From: Pullichristensenella sp002068815 | Lineage (GTDB): Bacteria > Bacillota > Clostridia > Christensenellales > Aristaeellaceae | Direction of reading: 5' to 3' | DNA length: 64,000 nt | NCBI GenBank assembly: GCA_040772885.1 | Contig: JAXGXF010000002.1 | Span: forward strand, 218,536-282,535 | Position numbers and translations under genes: made by a program | In this document: positions 40,907-50,440 of the stretch, piece after piece | How the letters are laid out: every line of letters begins with the position of its first letter | Position numbering within the stretch: the stretch's first letter is position 1 | Notes under the pieces: model-generated | Seen by the model: only the letters and a program-made list of their open reading frames with translations | Databases searched by the model: none | What the model was told of the DNA's origin: nothing

Positions 40907-43525
40907 ATGAACCCATACGCCGACCCGCTCCCATCGGTCGTCGAGCAGCTCGGGACCGACGCGGTCCGGGGCCTGAACGACGCGCAGATCGAGCGATCCC
41001 GCGCCGAATACGGCCGCAACGAGCTGCGCGCGCAGAAGAAAAAGACGCTGCTCGCGCGCTTTTTCGAGCAGTTCAAGGACGCGATGATATTGATCCTGAT
41101 CGTCGCGGCGATCATCTCGTTCGCCGTCGCGGTCTCGAGCGGCGAGGCGCACGAGTTCTTCGAGCCCGCGCTGATTTTGGCAATCGTGATCCTGAACGCG
41201 ATCCTGGGCGTACTGCAGGAGAGCAAGGCCGAGAGGGCGATGGACGCGCTTCGCAGCCTGTCCGCGCCGCACGCGCGCGCCGTGCGCAACGGCCGCGAGG
41301 CCGTGCTGGACGCCGCGGAATTGGTTCCCGGCGACCTGATCCTCGTCGAGGCCGGCGACTTCGTGCCCGCCGACGCGCGATTGATCGAGTCCGCGAGCTT
41401 AAAGAGCGAGGAATCCGCGCTGACCGGCGAATCGGTGCCCGCGGAGAAGGACGCGCGTGCCGTCGTTCAGGACGGCGCAAGCGTCGGCGACCGGCTCAAC
41501 ATGATCCACGCCGGCTGCTCGATCACCTACGGCCGCGCGCGCGCCGTCGTGACCGCGACCGGCATGAAGACCGAGATGGGGAAGATCGCGGACCTCCTCG
41601 AGGGCGCGGAGGACACCGCGACGCCGCTGCAGTTGAAGCTCGCGAAGCTCGGAAAGACGCTCGGCTTCGTCGCGATCGCCGCCTGCGCGGTGATCTTCGT
41701 CATCGGCCTTCTGAACCGCATCCCCGTTCTTGAAATTTTCATGACGAGCGTGTCGCTCGCGGTGTCGGCGATCCCCGAGGGGCTGCCCGCGATCGTAACG
41801 ATCGTGCTGTCGATCGGCATACAGCGCATGGCCAAGCGCAACGCGATCATCCGCCGGCTCCCGGCCGTCGAGACGCTCGGCAGCGCCTCGGTCATCTGCT
41901 CGGACAAGACCGGCACGCTCACGCAGAACCGGATGACGCTGGTCCGCGGCTACGTCGTCGGCGAGCAGGATGCCGAGGACATCACGGACGCCGCCTCCGA
42001 GGGCATGAAGAAGCTGCTCTCGTATGCGACGCTCTGCTGCGACGGGAGCTTTGAGATCGAAAACGGCAAGGAAAAGCACATCGGCGACCCGACCGAGACC
42101 GCGATCGTCGCGGCCGCCTACAAAAACGGCATCACGAAGGCCGCGCTGAACCGCAAGTACCCGCGGCTCGCCGAGGTTCCGTTCGACTCCGACCGGAAAT
42201 TGATGACGACCGTCCACGAGATCGACGGCGAATGGATCGCAATCGTCAAGGGCGCGTTCGATTCGATCGAGGAGCGCATGAAGGACGCGTGCCCGGAGGC
42301 GGTCGAGGACATCGTGACCTCGATGGCCGAGGGCGCGCTGCGCGTGCTCGCGGTCGCCGTAAAGCGGCTCGACGCGGTGCCGGAGAACCCGACCTCGGAG
42401 GAGCTCGAGCGCGACCTGACGCTGTTGGGCCTCGTCGGCATGATCGACCCGCCGCGCCCCGAGGCGCGCGAGGCCGTCGCCACTTGCCGCAAGGCCGGCA
42501 TCACGCCGGTCATGATCACCGGCGACCACGTCGTGACCGCCGCCGCGATCGCGCGCGACCTGGGCATCCTGATCGAGGGCCACGAGGCGATCACCGGCCA
42601 GGAATTGTCCAGAATGAGCGACGAGGAGCTCCGGTCGCGCGTGCGCAACATCTCCGTCTACGCGCGCGTGTCGCCGGAGGACAAGATACGCATCGTCCGC
42701 GCGTGGCAGGCGCTCGGCGAGATCGTCTCGATGACCGGCGACGGCGTCAACGACGCGCCGGCGCTCAAGGCCGCGGACATCGGCTGCGCGATGGGCATCA
42801 CCGGCACCGACGTCGCGAAGGGCGCGGCGGACATGACGCTCACCGACGACAACTTCACGACGATCGTCGAGGCCGTGCGCGAGGGCCGCGGCATCTACGA
42901 CAACATCCGCAAGGTCGTCGGCTTCCTGCTCGGCACGAACGTCGGCGAGGTGCTCTCGGTGTTCTTCGCGATGATCTTGTGGCACCGGACGCCGCTGCTC
43001 TCGATGCACCTGCTCCTGATCAACCTCGCGACCGACAGCCTGCCGGCGATCGCGCTGGGCATGGAGCCGGTCGAGAGGGGCGTCATGTCCCGCAAGCCGC
43101 GGCGCGGGAGCGAGGGCATCTTCGCGCACGGCTACGGCACGCAGGTCGCGCTGCAGGGGCTGATGTTCGGCGCGCTGACGCTGATCGCCTATAGGCTCGG
43201 CGAGATACGGACGGGCCTTTTGCAGGGCGGGCAGACGATGGCGTTCCTCGTGCTCGCGCTCTCGCAGGTCGTGCAGGCGTTCAACATGCGCTCGGTAAAG
43301 TCGCTGTTCAAGATCGGCCCGTTCGGAAACGGCAGGCTGAACCTCGCGGCGCTCGTTTCGACGGCGCTCGTGCTCGCGGTGGCGCTCGTGCCGCCGGTGC
43401 GCGACGCGTTCGGGCTGGTTAAGCTCCCGGGAGACCTCTACCTCTGGGCGCTCGCGCTGACGCTGTTCCCGCTCGTCGCGATGGAGGCCGCGAAGGCGCT
43501 GGAATTCATCCGGCACAGACATTAG
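40907..43525 (+). CDS. P-type Ca2+-transporting ATPase
   Basis: 872 residues, SERCA/PMR1-like type II. Actuator motif LTGESVPAEK, M4 motif AIPEGLPAIVT (residue ~288, with the Ca2+-binding Glu), phosphorylated Asp333 in ICSDKTGTLTQ, hinge GDGVNDAPALK and ten predicted helices with a C-terminal cluster of six. It pumps Ca2+ out of the cell at the cost of ATP. It lies 9 bases after the carbamoyltransferase gene, with an AGGAGGACGCG site, and is followed by pepF at 12 bases. Confidence 0.95.
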   Translation: MNPYADPLPSVVEQLGTDAVRGLNDAQIERSRAEYGRNELRAQKKKTLLARFFEQFKDAMILILIVAAIISFAVAVSSGEAHEFFEPALILAIVILNAILGVLQESKAERAMDALRSLSAPHARAVRNGREAVLDAAELVPGDLILVEAGDFVPADARLIESASLKSEESALTGESVPAEKDARAVVQDGASVGDRLNMIHAGCSITYGRARAVVTATGMKTEMGKIADLLEGAEDTATPLQLKLAKLGKTLGFVAIAACAVIFVIGLLNRIPVLEIFMTSVSLAVSAIPEGLPAIVTIVLSIGIQRMAKRNAIIRRLPAVETLGSASVICSDKTGTLTQNRMTLVRGYVVGEQDAEDITDAASEGMKKLLSYATLCCDGSFEIENGKEKHIGDPTETAIVAAAYKNGITKAALNRKYPRLAEVPFDSDRKLMTTVHEIDGEWIAIVKGAFDSIEERMKDACPEAVEDIVTSMAEGALRVLAVAVKRLDAVPENPTSEELERDLTLLGLVGMIDPPRPEAREAVATCRKAGITPVMITGDHVVTAAAIARDLGILIEGHEAITGQELSRMSDEELRSRVRNISVYARVSPEDKIRIVRAWQALGEIVSMTGDGVNDAPALKAADIGCAMGITGTDVAKGAADMTLTDDNFTTIVEAVREGRGIYDNIRKVVGFLLGTNVGEVLSVFFAMILWHRTPLLSMHLLLINLATDSLPAIALGMEPVERGVMSRKPRRGSEGIFAHGYGTQVALQGLMFGALTLIAYRLGEIRTGLLQGGQTMAFLVLALSQVVQAFNMRSVKSLFKIGPFGNGRLNLAALVSTALVLAVALVPPVRDAFGLVKLPGDLYLWALALTLFPLVAMEAAKALEFIRHRH

Positions 43526-43537
43526 GGAGGGTGCATC

Positions 43538-45319
43538 ATGCCAGACAGAAACGAGATTCCCGAGCGATACCGCTGGCGGCTCGAGGACATCTACGAGGCG
43601 GCGGCGGACTGGGAGAACGCGCTTCGCGCCGTCGAAAAGCTGATCGCGGGCTTCTCGCGGTTTGAGGGGCGGCTTGGCGACCCCGAGACGCTGCTGGAGG
43701 CCATGAAGAACTTCGCGAGCATGCAGGAGATCGCCGTGAGCGTGCTCTCCTACGCGCGCATGCGCCGCGACGAGGACAACCGCGTCGCCGCGAACCAGGC
43801 GCTGACCTCGCGCGCGCAGGCGCTCCTGACTCGGCTCGAGACCGCCGTCAGCTTCATGACACCGGAACTGCTCGCGCAGCCCGAGGGCTACCTCCCGGAG
43901 GTCGCCGCGCGGGAGGACTTTTCGGATTTCGCCGTGACGCTTCGCAAGATCGAGCGCGAGCGCCCGCACACGCTGTCCGCGGCGGAGGAGAAGATCGTCG
44001 CGATGGCCGGCGAGATCGGCGCCGCGCCGGACACCGTCTACTCGATGCTGACCGACGCGGACATGAAGTTCCCGACGATCGAGGGCGAGGGCGCAGAGCC
44101 CGTCGCGATCACGCAGGCGGGCTACATCCCGCTGATGATGAGCCGCGACCGGCGCGTGCGCGAGGCCGCGTTCACCGGGCTCTACGAGGTGTTCAAGGGC
44201 TTCTCCGCGACGATCCCGGCAATCTACGCCGCGTCCGTCAAGGCAGACCTGTTTCAGGCGCAGACGTCGAGGCACTTGGGCGCGCTCGAGGCCGCGCTGT
44301 TCCCGGACGAGGTGCCCGTCTCCGTCTACGAGAACCTCATCCGCTCCGTGCGCGGGCACCTCATGTCGCTGAACCGCTTCGTGACGCGCAACGGCAAGCT
44401 GATCGGCGTCGACAAGATGCGCATGATCGACCTGTACGTGCCGGCGGTCGAGGGCTTCGACGTGAAGCTCCCGTTCGACGAGGCGTACGAGCTCGTCGTC
44501 GACGCGCTTTCGATACTCGGCGAGGACTATCAGGCGGTGCTCCGCCGCGCGCGCGACGAGCGATGGATCGACGCGCTCGAGAACGCCGGCAAGTCGCCCG
44601 GCGCATACTCGTGGGGAACCTACGGCACGCACCCGTACGTATTGCTCAACTACAAGGAGACGCTCGACGCGCTGCTCACGGTCGCGCACGAGATGGGCCA
44701 CTCGCTGCACACCTACTTAAGCAACAAAAGCCAGCCGTACCTCGACGCGAGCTACTCGCTGTTCACCGCCGAGGTCGCCTCGACGACGAACGAAATACTC
44801 GTGCTGTTCGAACTGATGGACCGCTGCAAGGACGACCGCGCGGCCGAGGCGTTTCTGACCTACCACATCCTCGACAGCTTCCGCGGCACGGTGTTCCGCC
44901 AGACGATGTTCGCCGAGTTCGAGCGCGAGAGCCACTTCATGGCCGAGCGCGGCGAGGCGCTGACGGCCGAGAGCCTGAACGCGGTCTACGCGAAGCTGAA
45001 CGCCGAGTACTATCCGTCGGTTGAGCGGGACGAGTTGATCGCCTTCGAGTGGATGCGCGTGCCGCACTTCTACAACGCGTTCTACGTCTACAAGTACGCG
45101 ACCGGCTTCTCCGCCGCGTTCGCGCTCGCGGCCGCGATCCGCGGGGAGGGCGCGCCGGCCGTCGAGCGGTACAAGAGATTCCTGTCGCTGGGCGGAAGCC
45201 TGCCGCCGATCGAGGCCCTGAAGGTCGCGGGCGTAGACATGGAGAGCGGCGCCGCCGTCGACCGCGCGCTCGACGAGTTCGACCGGCTCGTCGAAAAATA
45301 CGAGGAACTGACCCGGTAG
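43538..45319 (+). CDS. pepF: oligoendopeptidase F (M3B)
   Basis: 593 residues. The zinc motif HEMGHS at residues 384-389 (H384-E385-x-x-H388), with the third ligand Glu in SLFTAEVASTTNE, and the M3 N-terminal helical cap are intact. Cytoplasmic enzyme cleaving oligopeptides of about 7-17 residues. The ribosome site is AGGGAGGGTGCATC. It closes the M20/OTC/ATPase/PepF unit at a terminator. Confidence 0.95.
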   Translation: MPDRNEIPERYRWRLEDIYEAAADWENALRAVEKLIAGFSRFEGRLGDPETLLEAMKNFASMQEIAVSVLSYARMRRDEDNRVAANQALTSRAQALLTRLETAVSFMTPELLAQPEGYLPEVAAREDFSDFAVTLRKIERERPHTLSAAEEKIVAMAGEIGAAPDTVYSMLTDADMKFPTIEGEGAEPVAITQAGYIPLMMSRDRRVREAAFTGLYEVFKGFSATIPAIYAASVKADLFQAQTSRHLGALEAALFPDEVPVSVYENLIRSVRGHLMSLNRFVTRNGKLIGVDKMRMIDLYVPAVEGFDVKLPFDEAYELVVDALSILGEDYQAVLRRARDERWIDALENAGKSPGAYSWGTYGTHPYVLLNYKETLDALLTVAHEMGHSLHTYLSNKSQPYLDASYSLFTAEVASTTNEILVLFELMDRCKDDRAAEAFLTYHILDSFRGTVFRQTMFAEFERESHFMAERGEALTAESLNAVYAKLNAEYYPSVERDELIAFEWMRVPHFYNAFYVYKYATGFSAAFALAAAIRGEGAPAVERYKRFLSLGGSLPPIEALKVAGVDMESGAAVDRALDEFDRLVEKYEELTR

Positions 45320-45328
45320 ATATGCAAA

Positions 45329-45366
45329 AGCGCCGCCCGAATCGCTTCGGACGGCGCGATTTTTTA
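45329..45366 (+). terminator. terminator after pepF
   Basis: Stem GCGCCGCCCGAA / TTCGGACGGCGC (one mismatch) with loop TCGC and GATTTTTT. The T-run contains the stop codon of the convergent ribbon-helix-helix gene. Confidence 0.88.
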
Positions 45367-45519
45367 TCCCAGTTTTTGCTGTCCTGCGCCGAGAAATTCC
45401 TTTAGCACGATATTGATGTACTGCGAAAACGAGCGGTCGTTTTGCTCGGCCAGTATCCGTATCCTCTCGATCACGTCCTCGTCGAGCGTGATGCTGACCT
45501 TCAGCTTTAGTGGCTTCAC
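45364..45519 (-). CDS. ribbon-helix-helix (Arc/CopG) regulator, 51 residues
   Basis: Reads from a GTG at 45519, six bases behind GAGGTG, to a TAA at 45364-45366. The product VKPLKLKVSITLDEDVIERI continues RILAEQNDRSFSQYINIVLK and ends EFLGAGQQKLG. Residues 6-12 form the DNA-contacting beta strand and the two helices match the Arc/MetJ fold. It would bind DNA as a dimer, likely at the repeats in the adjacent intergenic region. The surrounding DNA is AT-rich compared with the rest of the window. Confidence 0.85.
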   Translation of the reverse strand: MKPLKLKVSITLDEDVIERIRILAEQNDRSFSQYINIVLKEFLGAGQQKLG

Positions 45520-45554
45520 ATAAATCACCTCGCAGTCATGATACTACGAATTGT

Positions 45555-45593
45555 TACTTTGTATTGACATTTCGTATAAAGTAGTATAAAGTG
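45555..45593. promoter_or_regulatory. operator-like repeats over a promoter, divergent from the RHH gene
   Basis: Two exactly adjacent 10-bp repeats GTATAAAGTA (45574-45583) and GTATAAAGTG (45584-45593), plus an inverted relative TACTTTGTA (45555-45563). They flank and overlap a plus-strand promoter with TTGACA at 45564-45569 and TATAAA at 45585-45590 (15 bases) or TAAAGT at 45587-45592 (17 bases). One-helical-turn spacing fits cooperative RHH binding. Confidence 0.55.
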
Positions 45594-45614
45594 GCATTAA
45601 GCGAGGTGAGTGCG

Positions 45615-45902
45615 ATGTGGCTGTCCGACGAAATTGAAAAGAGCTTCCCGGCCCTGGAGAAGCTGTTCGACCGCGAATCCCTGCGGCAGTTTGTGCATGG
45701 CGACTACGGCGACCTAAGCGTTCAACATCTCTTTCTGGGCCCCTGGATTCGAGACAATCTGCTCAAGGAGGACGGCGCGGTCTGCGCAGCTTTCCGGAAG
45801 GGGGGCGTCTCGAACAGGGAGGACATGTCGCTTTTTTTGCTTCAATTGTTCTATATCGACACGCGGATGCGGGAAGCGGACGCCGGTATGCCGCCCGCGT
45901 GA
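45615..45902 (+). CDS. 95-residue protein, DUF6794-like
   Basis: ATG at 45615 behind GCGAGGTGAGTGCG. The product begins MWLSDEIEKSFPALEKLFDR and contains DLSVQHLFLGPWIRDNLLKE followed by SNREDMSLFLLQLFYIDTRM. The core F-G-x-W-I-R-x-N with a following D-D/E-M-S helix recalls DUF6794 proteins, whose function is unknown. I am moderately unsure of the family. It is divergent from the RHH gene and ends six bases from the convergent mrfA stop. Confidence 0.7.
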   Translation: MWLSDEIEKSFPALEKLFDRESLRQFVHGDYGDLSVQHLFLGPWIRDNLLKEDGAVCAAFRKGGVSNREDMSLFLLQLFYIDTRMREADAGMPPA

Positions 45903-45908
45903 ACCCCC

Positions 45909-48176
45909 TCACCCCTCCCCGAGCATCCTGTCCAGCACGTTCAAAAGCACATCCTTCGCCCCGTCGCCCGCGGTCGCCCCGACGCAGCTCGGGCAGCCGC
46001 TCTCGCACGGGCACGCGCCAAGCATCTCTCGGGCCCTCAGAAACAGCTCCTTGTCCATCTCAAACACGCGGTCGGAGAGCCCTACGCCGCCCGGCAGCGC
46101 GTCGTAGAGGTAGATCGTCGGACGCCAGGTGTACGGGTCCCGCACGTGGTAGACGACCGATACGTCCTGCGGCGCGCACATCAGATAAATCGGCGCGATG
46201 TGGCGCAAAATGTGCGCGAGTCCGACCATCGCGTTCTTGACCGGCTCGCGCTCGTACTCGGTCTCGAGCCAGTCGGGAAGCGTCCACCACGCGGCGGTCG
46301 TGTGCATCTCGAGCTCGGGGAGCGTCACCGGGCCCCAGCCGAGGTTCTCGTGCGTGTCGAAGCGTATCTTCTTGAACAGCGCGACGATGGAGCTCACGAG
46401 CACCTCGCCGCGCGCGCGGGTCAGCGAGCCGTCCTCGACGCGCTCGAACTCGTCGAGCACCTTGAGGCTCGTGACGAGGTCCGCGTCCGTGTAGTAGCCG
46501 ACGTCTACCCTGCGCACATACCCCTTCTTGCCGTCGAAGTCGAGCTGTTCGACCTGGTACTGCACGCCCTCGTGCATGTAGATCGCGAACTGATGCAGGA
46601 GCATCGGCACCGTGAAGCGGTCCATCTCGCCGATCACGCGGTGCTTCTTCGGGTCCGTGATGTCGACGATCAGGAAGTTCTGGTCGCTCGCCGAGCGCAG
46701 ATTGATGCCCGCCTGCGGGAACTCCTCGGCCATCCAGTAATACCGACCGGCGACGTGCCGGAGGATCGACTGCTCGGCGAGATAATCCAGCAATTCGTCC
46801 GCGTCCGGCGCGCCCTCGAAGCCCTCTTGGTCCACAAACGGCAGCTCGTACGCCGCGCACTTCAGGTGATTGAGCAATATGTACAGGTTGTTCGGGTTGA
46901 TCAGCGCCCGCTCGGGCGACTGGCCGAAGAAGTAGTCGGGGTGGTTGATGATGTACTGGTCGAGCGGATTCGAGCTCGCGACGACGACGAGCAGGCTCTT
47001 GCTGCCCCGCCGCCCCGCGCGCCCGGCCTGCTGCCATGTGCTCGCGATGGTCCCCGGGTAGCCGCAGAGCACGCACGCGTCGAGCTGGCCGATGTCGATG
47101 CCCAATTCCAGCGCGTTCGTCGAGACGACCGACAGGATTTGCCCCGCGCGCAGTTCGCGCTCGATCTCGCGGCGCTGCGTCGGCAGGTATCCGCCGCGGT
47201 AGCCGCGCACCTTGCCGGCGTTGCCGAGCGGGTCGCGCACCATATCCTTGAGGTAGCGCACAAGCACCTCGACCGTCAGCCTCGCCTTCGCGAACACGAT
47301 GTGCTGAATCCCGGCGTGCAGAAGCCCGGCGGCGATGTTGCGCGCCTCCGGGATCGAGCCCGCGCGGATGCCGAGCTGCCGGTTCACGACCGGCGGATTG
47401 TAGAACGCGATGTGCCGCTCGCCCGCGGGCGCGCCGTTCTCGTCGATCAATTTCACCGGCCGCCCGATCATCGCCTCGGCCAGCTCCGCCGGGTTCGCGA
47501 TCGTCGCCGAGCAGCAGATGAACGTAGGATTCGAGCCGTAGAAACGGCAGATGCGCTTGAGCCGCCGCACGACGTTCGCGAGGTTCGAGCCGAACACGCC
47601 GCGGTAGGCGTGGATCTCGTCGATCACGACGTAGCGCAGGTTTTCGAACAGCTTCACCCACTTCGCGTGGTGCGGAAGTATCCCCTGGTGCAGCATGTCC
47701 GGGTTCGTGACGACGACGTGCCCCGCCTGCCGGATGTTCGTCCGCGCCGAGGCCGGCGTGTCGCCGTCGTAGGTGAACGCCTTGACCTCCGCGCCCATGT
47801 CCTCGATCAAGGAGTACAGTTCCGCGACCTGGTCGCTCGAGAGCGCCTTCGTCGGAAACAGGTACAGCGCGCGGTTCGCCTCGTTCGCGAGGATCGCGTC
47901 GAGCACGGGGACGTTGTAGCAGAGCGTCTTTCCGGAGGCCGTCGGCGTGACGACGACGAAGTCCTCGCCCCGGATCGCGGCCTCGATCGCCAGCCGCTGG
48001 TGGATGTACGGCCGGTCGATGCCGCGCCGCCTGAGCGCCTCGACCAGCTTCCCATTCAGCCCCTCCGGGAAGTCCGCGTACCTCGCCTCCCTGGCGGGCA
48101 GCACCCTCCAGGCCGCGACGTTGCGCATGAACGACGGGCTGTTTTGAAGATGCTCGATGTACTGCTCGATGTTCAT
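45909..48176 (-). CDS. mrfA: MrfA/YprA-family DEAD/DEAH helicase with C-terminal zinc domain
   Basis: 755 residues, close to B. subtilis MrfA (749). Walker A TPTASGKT (77-84), DEIH box (VVIDEIHAYRG), SAT (CCSATIANP), motif V ALELGIDIG and motif VI QQAGRAGRRG are present, as is the DUF1998-type tail with the CPCESGCPSCVG metal site. MrfA with the exonuclease MrfB repairs mitomycin C adducts in Bacillus independently of UvrABC; no mrfB gene is seen in the window. The start overlaps the thiI stop (ATGA). Confidence 0.93.
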   Translation of the reverse strand: MNIEQYIEHLQNSPSFMRNVAAWRVLPAREARYADFPEGLNGKLVEALRRRGIDRPYIHQRLAIEAAIRGEDFVVVTPTASGKTLCYNVPVLDAILANEANRALYLFPTKALSSDQVAELYSLIEDMGAEVKAFTYDGDTPASARTNIRQAGHVVVTNPDMLHQGILPHHAKWVKLFENLRYVVIDEIHAYRGVFGSNLANVVRRLKRICRFYGSNPTFICCSATIANPAELAEAMIGRPVKLIDENGAPAGERHIAFYNPPVVNRQLGIRAGSIPEARNIAAGLLHAGIQHIVFAKARLTVEVLVRYLKDMVRDPLGNAGKVRGYRGGYLPTQRREIERELRAGQILSVVSTNALELGIDIGQLDACVLCGYPGTIASTWQQAGRAGRRGSKSLLVVVASSNPLDQYIINHPDYFFGQSPERALINPNNLYILLNHLKCAAYELPFVDQEGFEGAPDADELLDYLAEQSILRHVAGRYYWMAEEFPQAGINLRSASDQNFLIVDITDPKKHRVIGEMDRFTVPMLLHQFAIYMHEGVQYQVEQLDFDGKKGYVRRVDVGYYTDADLVTSLKVLDEFERVEDGSLTRARGEVLVSSIVALFKKIRFDTHENLGWGPVTLPELEMHTTAAWWTLPDWLETEYEREPVKNAMVGLAHILRHIAPIYLMCAPQDVSVVYHVRDPYTWRPTIYLYDALPGGVGLSDRVFEMDKELFLRAREMLGACPCESGCPSCVGATAGDGAKDVLLNVLDRMLGEG

Positions 48177-49315
48177 ACGATCTCCGTCGCCGTGTTCTCG
48201 ACCGCTTCGTTTACGAGCGCCTCGACGTCGAGCGCGCTCTCCGCGTCGGCCATCGTCTCGAGCCTCGGCTTCGTGACCGGGTGGCGCGGCGTGAACACCG
48301 TGCAGCAGTCCTCGTAGGGCAGAATCGACACCCTGTAGGTCCCGATCTTCTCCGCGATCCCGGTGATCTCGAGCTTGTCCAAGCCGATCAGCGGCCGGAA
48401 CACCGGCATATTGACGACGGCGTCGGTGCAGGCGAGCGACTCCATCGTCTGGCTCGCGACCTGGCCGAGGCTCTCGCCGGTGATCAGCGCCTGCGCGCCG
48501 AATTTTTGCGCGATCCTCTCCGCGACGCGCATCATGAACCGGCGCGTGAGGATCGTCCCGAGCCCGTCCGGGCACTTCTCGTGGATTGCGGTCTGGATGT
48601 TCGTGAACGGCACGATATAGAGGCGCATGCCGTTCCCGTACTCGCCGAGGATTCTCGACAGCTGCAGCACCTTGTCGAGCGCGAGTTCGCCCGTGTAGGG
48701 CGGGCTCTGGAAGTGAATCGCGCAGACGGTCACGCCGCGGCGCATCAGCTGATAGCCCGCGACCGGGCTGTCGATGCCGCCGGAGAGCAGCAGAGCCGCC
48801 CTGCCGCCGGTGCCCATCGGCATGCCGCCGACGGCCTCGATCTCCCCGACGGACAGATACGCGTTGTCGCGAATCTCGACGTTCAATCTGTGCTCCGGGC
48901 TGTGCACGTCGACCGAGAGCCGCGAATTCTCCTCGAGCACGCGGTGGCCGATCTCCTTCGCGAGCTCCATCGAGTCCACCGGAAACCGCTTGTCCGAGCG
49001 GCGCGCGAACACCTTGAACGTGCCGGAGAGCCCCCGCATCATCTCCGCGCACCGGTCCGCGATCGCGTCCAAATCCTTCTCCATCTCGACCGCGGGGCTC
49101 ACCGAGTGCACGCCGAACACGCGCCGGACGCGCTCGGCGGTCGCCAGGATGTCCGCGGTTCCCGACACGTAGATGCGCGAGTCGGACAGCCACACGTGGC
49201 CGCCGAGCGGCCGCACGGCGCGCTTCACGTTGTCGGTCAGGACCTTCAGAAAATACGGGCGGTTCTGGCCCTTCAAGTGGACCTCGCCGAACCGGACGAG
49301 CAGCACATCCCTCAT
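48173..49315 (-). CDS. thiI: tRNA 4-thiouridine synthase ThiI
   Basis: 380 residues: ferredoxin-like N terminus (LLVRFGEVHLKGQNRPYF), THUMP domain (about 60-165) and PP-loop ATPase LLLSGGIDSPVAGYQLMRRG. There is no C-terminal rhodanese domain, as in other Firmicutes, so sulfur is taken directly from the cysteine desulfurase encoded just upstream. It adenylates and thiolates U8 of tRNA and may support thiamine thiazole synthesis. Confidence 0.96.
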   Translation of the reverse strand: MRDVLLVRFGEVHLKGQNRPYFLKVLTDNVKRAVRPLGGHVWLSDSRIYVSGTADILATAERVRRVFGVHSVSPAVEMEKDLDAIADRCAEMMRGLSGTFKVFARRSDKRFPVDSMELAKEIGHRVLEENSRLSVDVHSPEHRLNVEIRDNAYLSVGEIEAVGGMPMGTGGRAALLLSGGIDSPVAGYQLMRRGVTVCAIHFQSPPYTGELALDKVLQLSRILGEYGNGMRLYIVPFTNIQTAIHEKCPDGLGTILTRRFMMRVAERIAQKFGAQALITGESLGQVASQTMESLACTDAVVNMPVFRPLIGLDKLEITGIAEKIGTYRVSILPYEDCCTVFTPRHPVTKPRLETMADAESALDVEALVNEAVENTATEIV

Positions 49316-49318
49316 TCT

Positions 49319-50440
49319 CTATCTCCTCTGGAACCGCTTGAGCTTCGGGTAGATTTCCCGAAGCGCCTCGGCGGCGCGGTCGATTTCCTCCAACTCCGTA
49401 TGCGGCGACAGGCTGAACCGAAGCGCGCACTCGGCGCGGTCGGGTGAGATGCCCATCGCGAGCAGCACCGGCGACACCTTTTTCTTCCTCGACGAGCATG
49501 CCGAGCCGGTCGAGGCGTATACGCCCTCCGCCTCGAGCGCGTGCAGAAGCGTCTCGCCGCGGACATTCGGGAAGCTCATGTTCAGGATGTGCGGCGCGCC
49601 CCTCTCCGGCTCCGGGCCGTTTACGAGTGCCTCCGGAACGGCTTCGAGGAAGCGCCGGACCATGTAGAGCTTCTTCTCCATCAGCCCCGACGCGTCCATC
49701 TCGCGCACCGCCTGCAAAAGCCCCGCGATGCCCGGCGTGTTCTCGGTGCCGGAGCGCAGCCCGTCCTCCTGCCCCCCGCCGATGTGCGCGGGCTCGAGCC
49801 GGACGGTCTTGCGGAGCGCGAGCGCGCCGACGCCCTTCGGCCCGTGTACCTTGTGCGCGCTCAGGGTGTACATGTCCGCGTTCCGCATGTCGAACGGCAC
49901 GCGGAGAAACCCCTGCACGCCGTCGATGTGCACGAGCGCGCGCCCGGCGACGGTCCGGTACAGCCGCTCGCAGTCGAGCATCGCGCCGGTCTCGTTGTTG
50001 ACCTGCATGCAGCTCACGAGGCTCGCGCCGTCGTTAAGCGCCGCCTCGAGCGCGCCCCAGTCGAGCTCGCCCCGCGAATCGACGCCGAGCGCGCGCACCT
50101 CGTGCCCCATATCCCTGAGCCGGTCGAACGGCGCGCGGACCGACGGGTGCTCCGCCCGGCCGACGGCGACGAGCTGCTTCCCGCGCATCCTCGCGACCGC
50201 GCCCAAGATCGCCAGGTTGTTCGCCTCGGTGCCGCCGGACGTGAAGACGAGCTTCTCGCCGACGGCGCCGAGCTTTTCGAGCACGGCCTCCCGGCACGCG
50301 CGCACCGAGCGGAACGCCTCGACCGCCGGCTGATAGACCGACGACGGGTTGAAATAGCCCTCGCGCATCGCGCGAACCATCGCCTCGATCACGCCCTCGG
50401 TCGGGCGCGTCGTCGCGCTGTTGTCCAGATACGCGATCAT
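49319..50440 (-). CDS. cysteine desulfurase (NifS/IscS family)
   Basis: 373 residues. The PLP lysine lies in SAHKVHGPKG and the persulfide cysteine in STGSACSSRKKK. LDNSATTRP is the standard N terminus. Pairing with thiI three bases downstream copies B. subtilis nifZ-thiI, so it most likely feeds sulfur to tRNA 4-thiouridine. The start ATG at 50440 overlaps the preceding gene (ATGA). Confidence 0.95.
   Translation of the reverse strand: MIAYLDNSATTRPTEGVIEAMVRAMREGYFNPSSVYQPAVEAFRSVRACREAVLEKLGAVGEKLVFTSGGTEANNLAILGAVARMRGKQLVAVGRAEHPSVRAPFDRLRDMGHEVRALGVDSRGELDWGALEAALNDGASLVSCMQVNNETGAMLDCERLYRTVAGRALVHIDGVQGFLRVPFDMRNADMYTLSAHKVHGPKGVGALALRKTVRLEPAHIGGGQEDGLRSGTENTPGIAGLLQAVREMDASGLMEKKLYMVRRFLEAVPEALVNGPEPERGAPHILNMSFPNVRGETLLHALEAEGVYASTGSACSSRKKKVSPVLLAMGISPDRAECALRFSLSPHTELEEIDRAAEALREIYPKLKRFQRR

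Noticed and set aside
45574..45593. CRISPR-like repeat
   Set aside because: Only two adjacent 10-bp units without spacers.
45364..45902. Toxin-antitoxin pair from the RHH gene and the 95-residue gene
   Set aside because: The genes are divergent rather than overlapping, and the partner shows no toxin fold.
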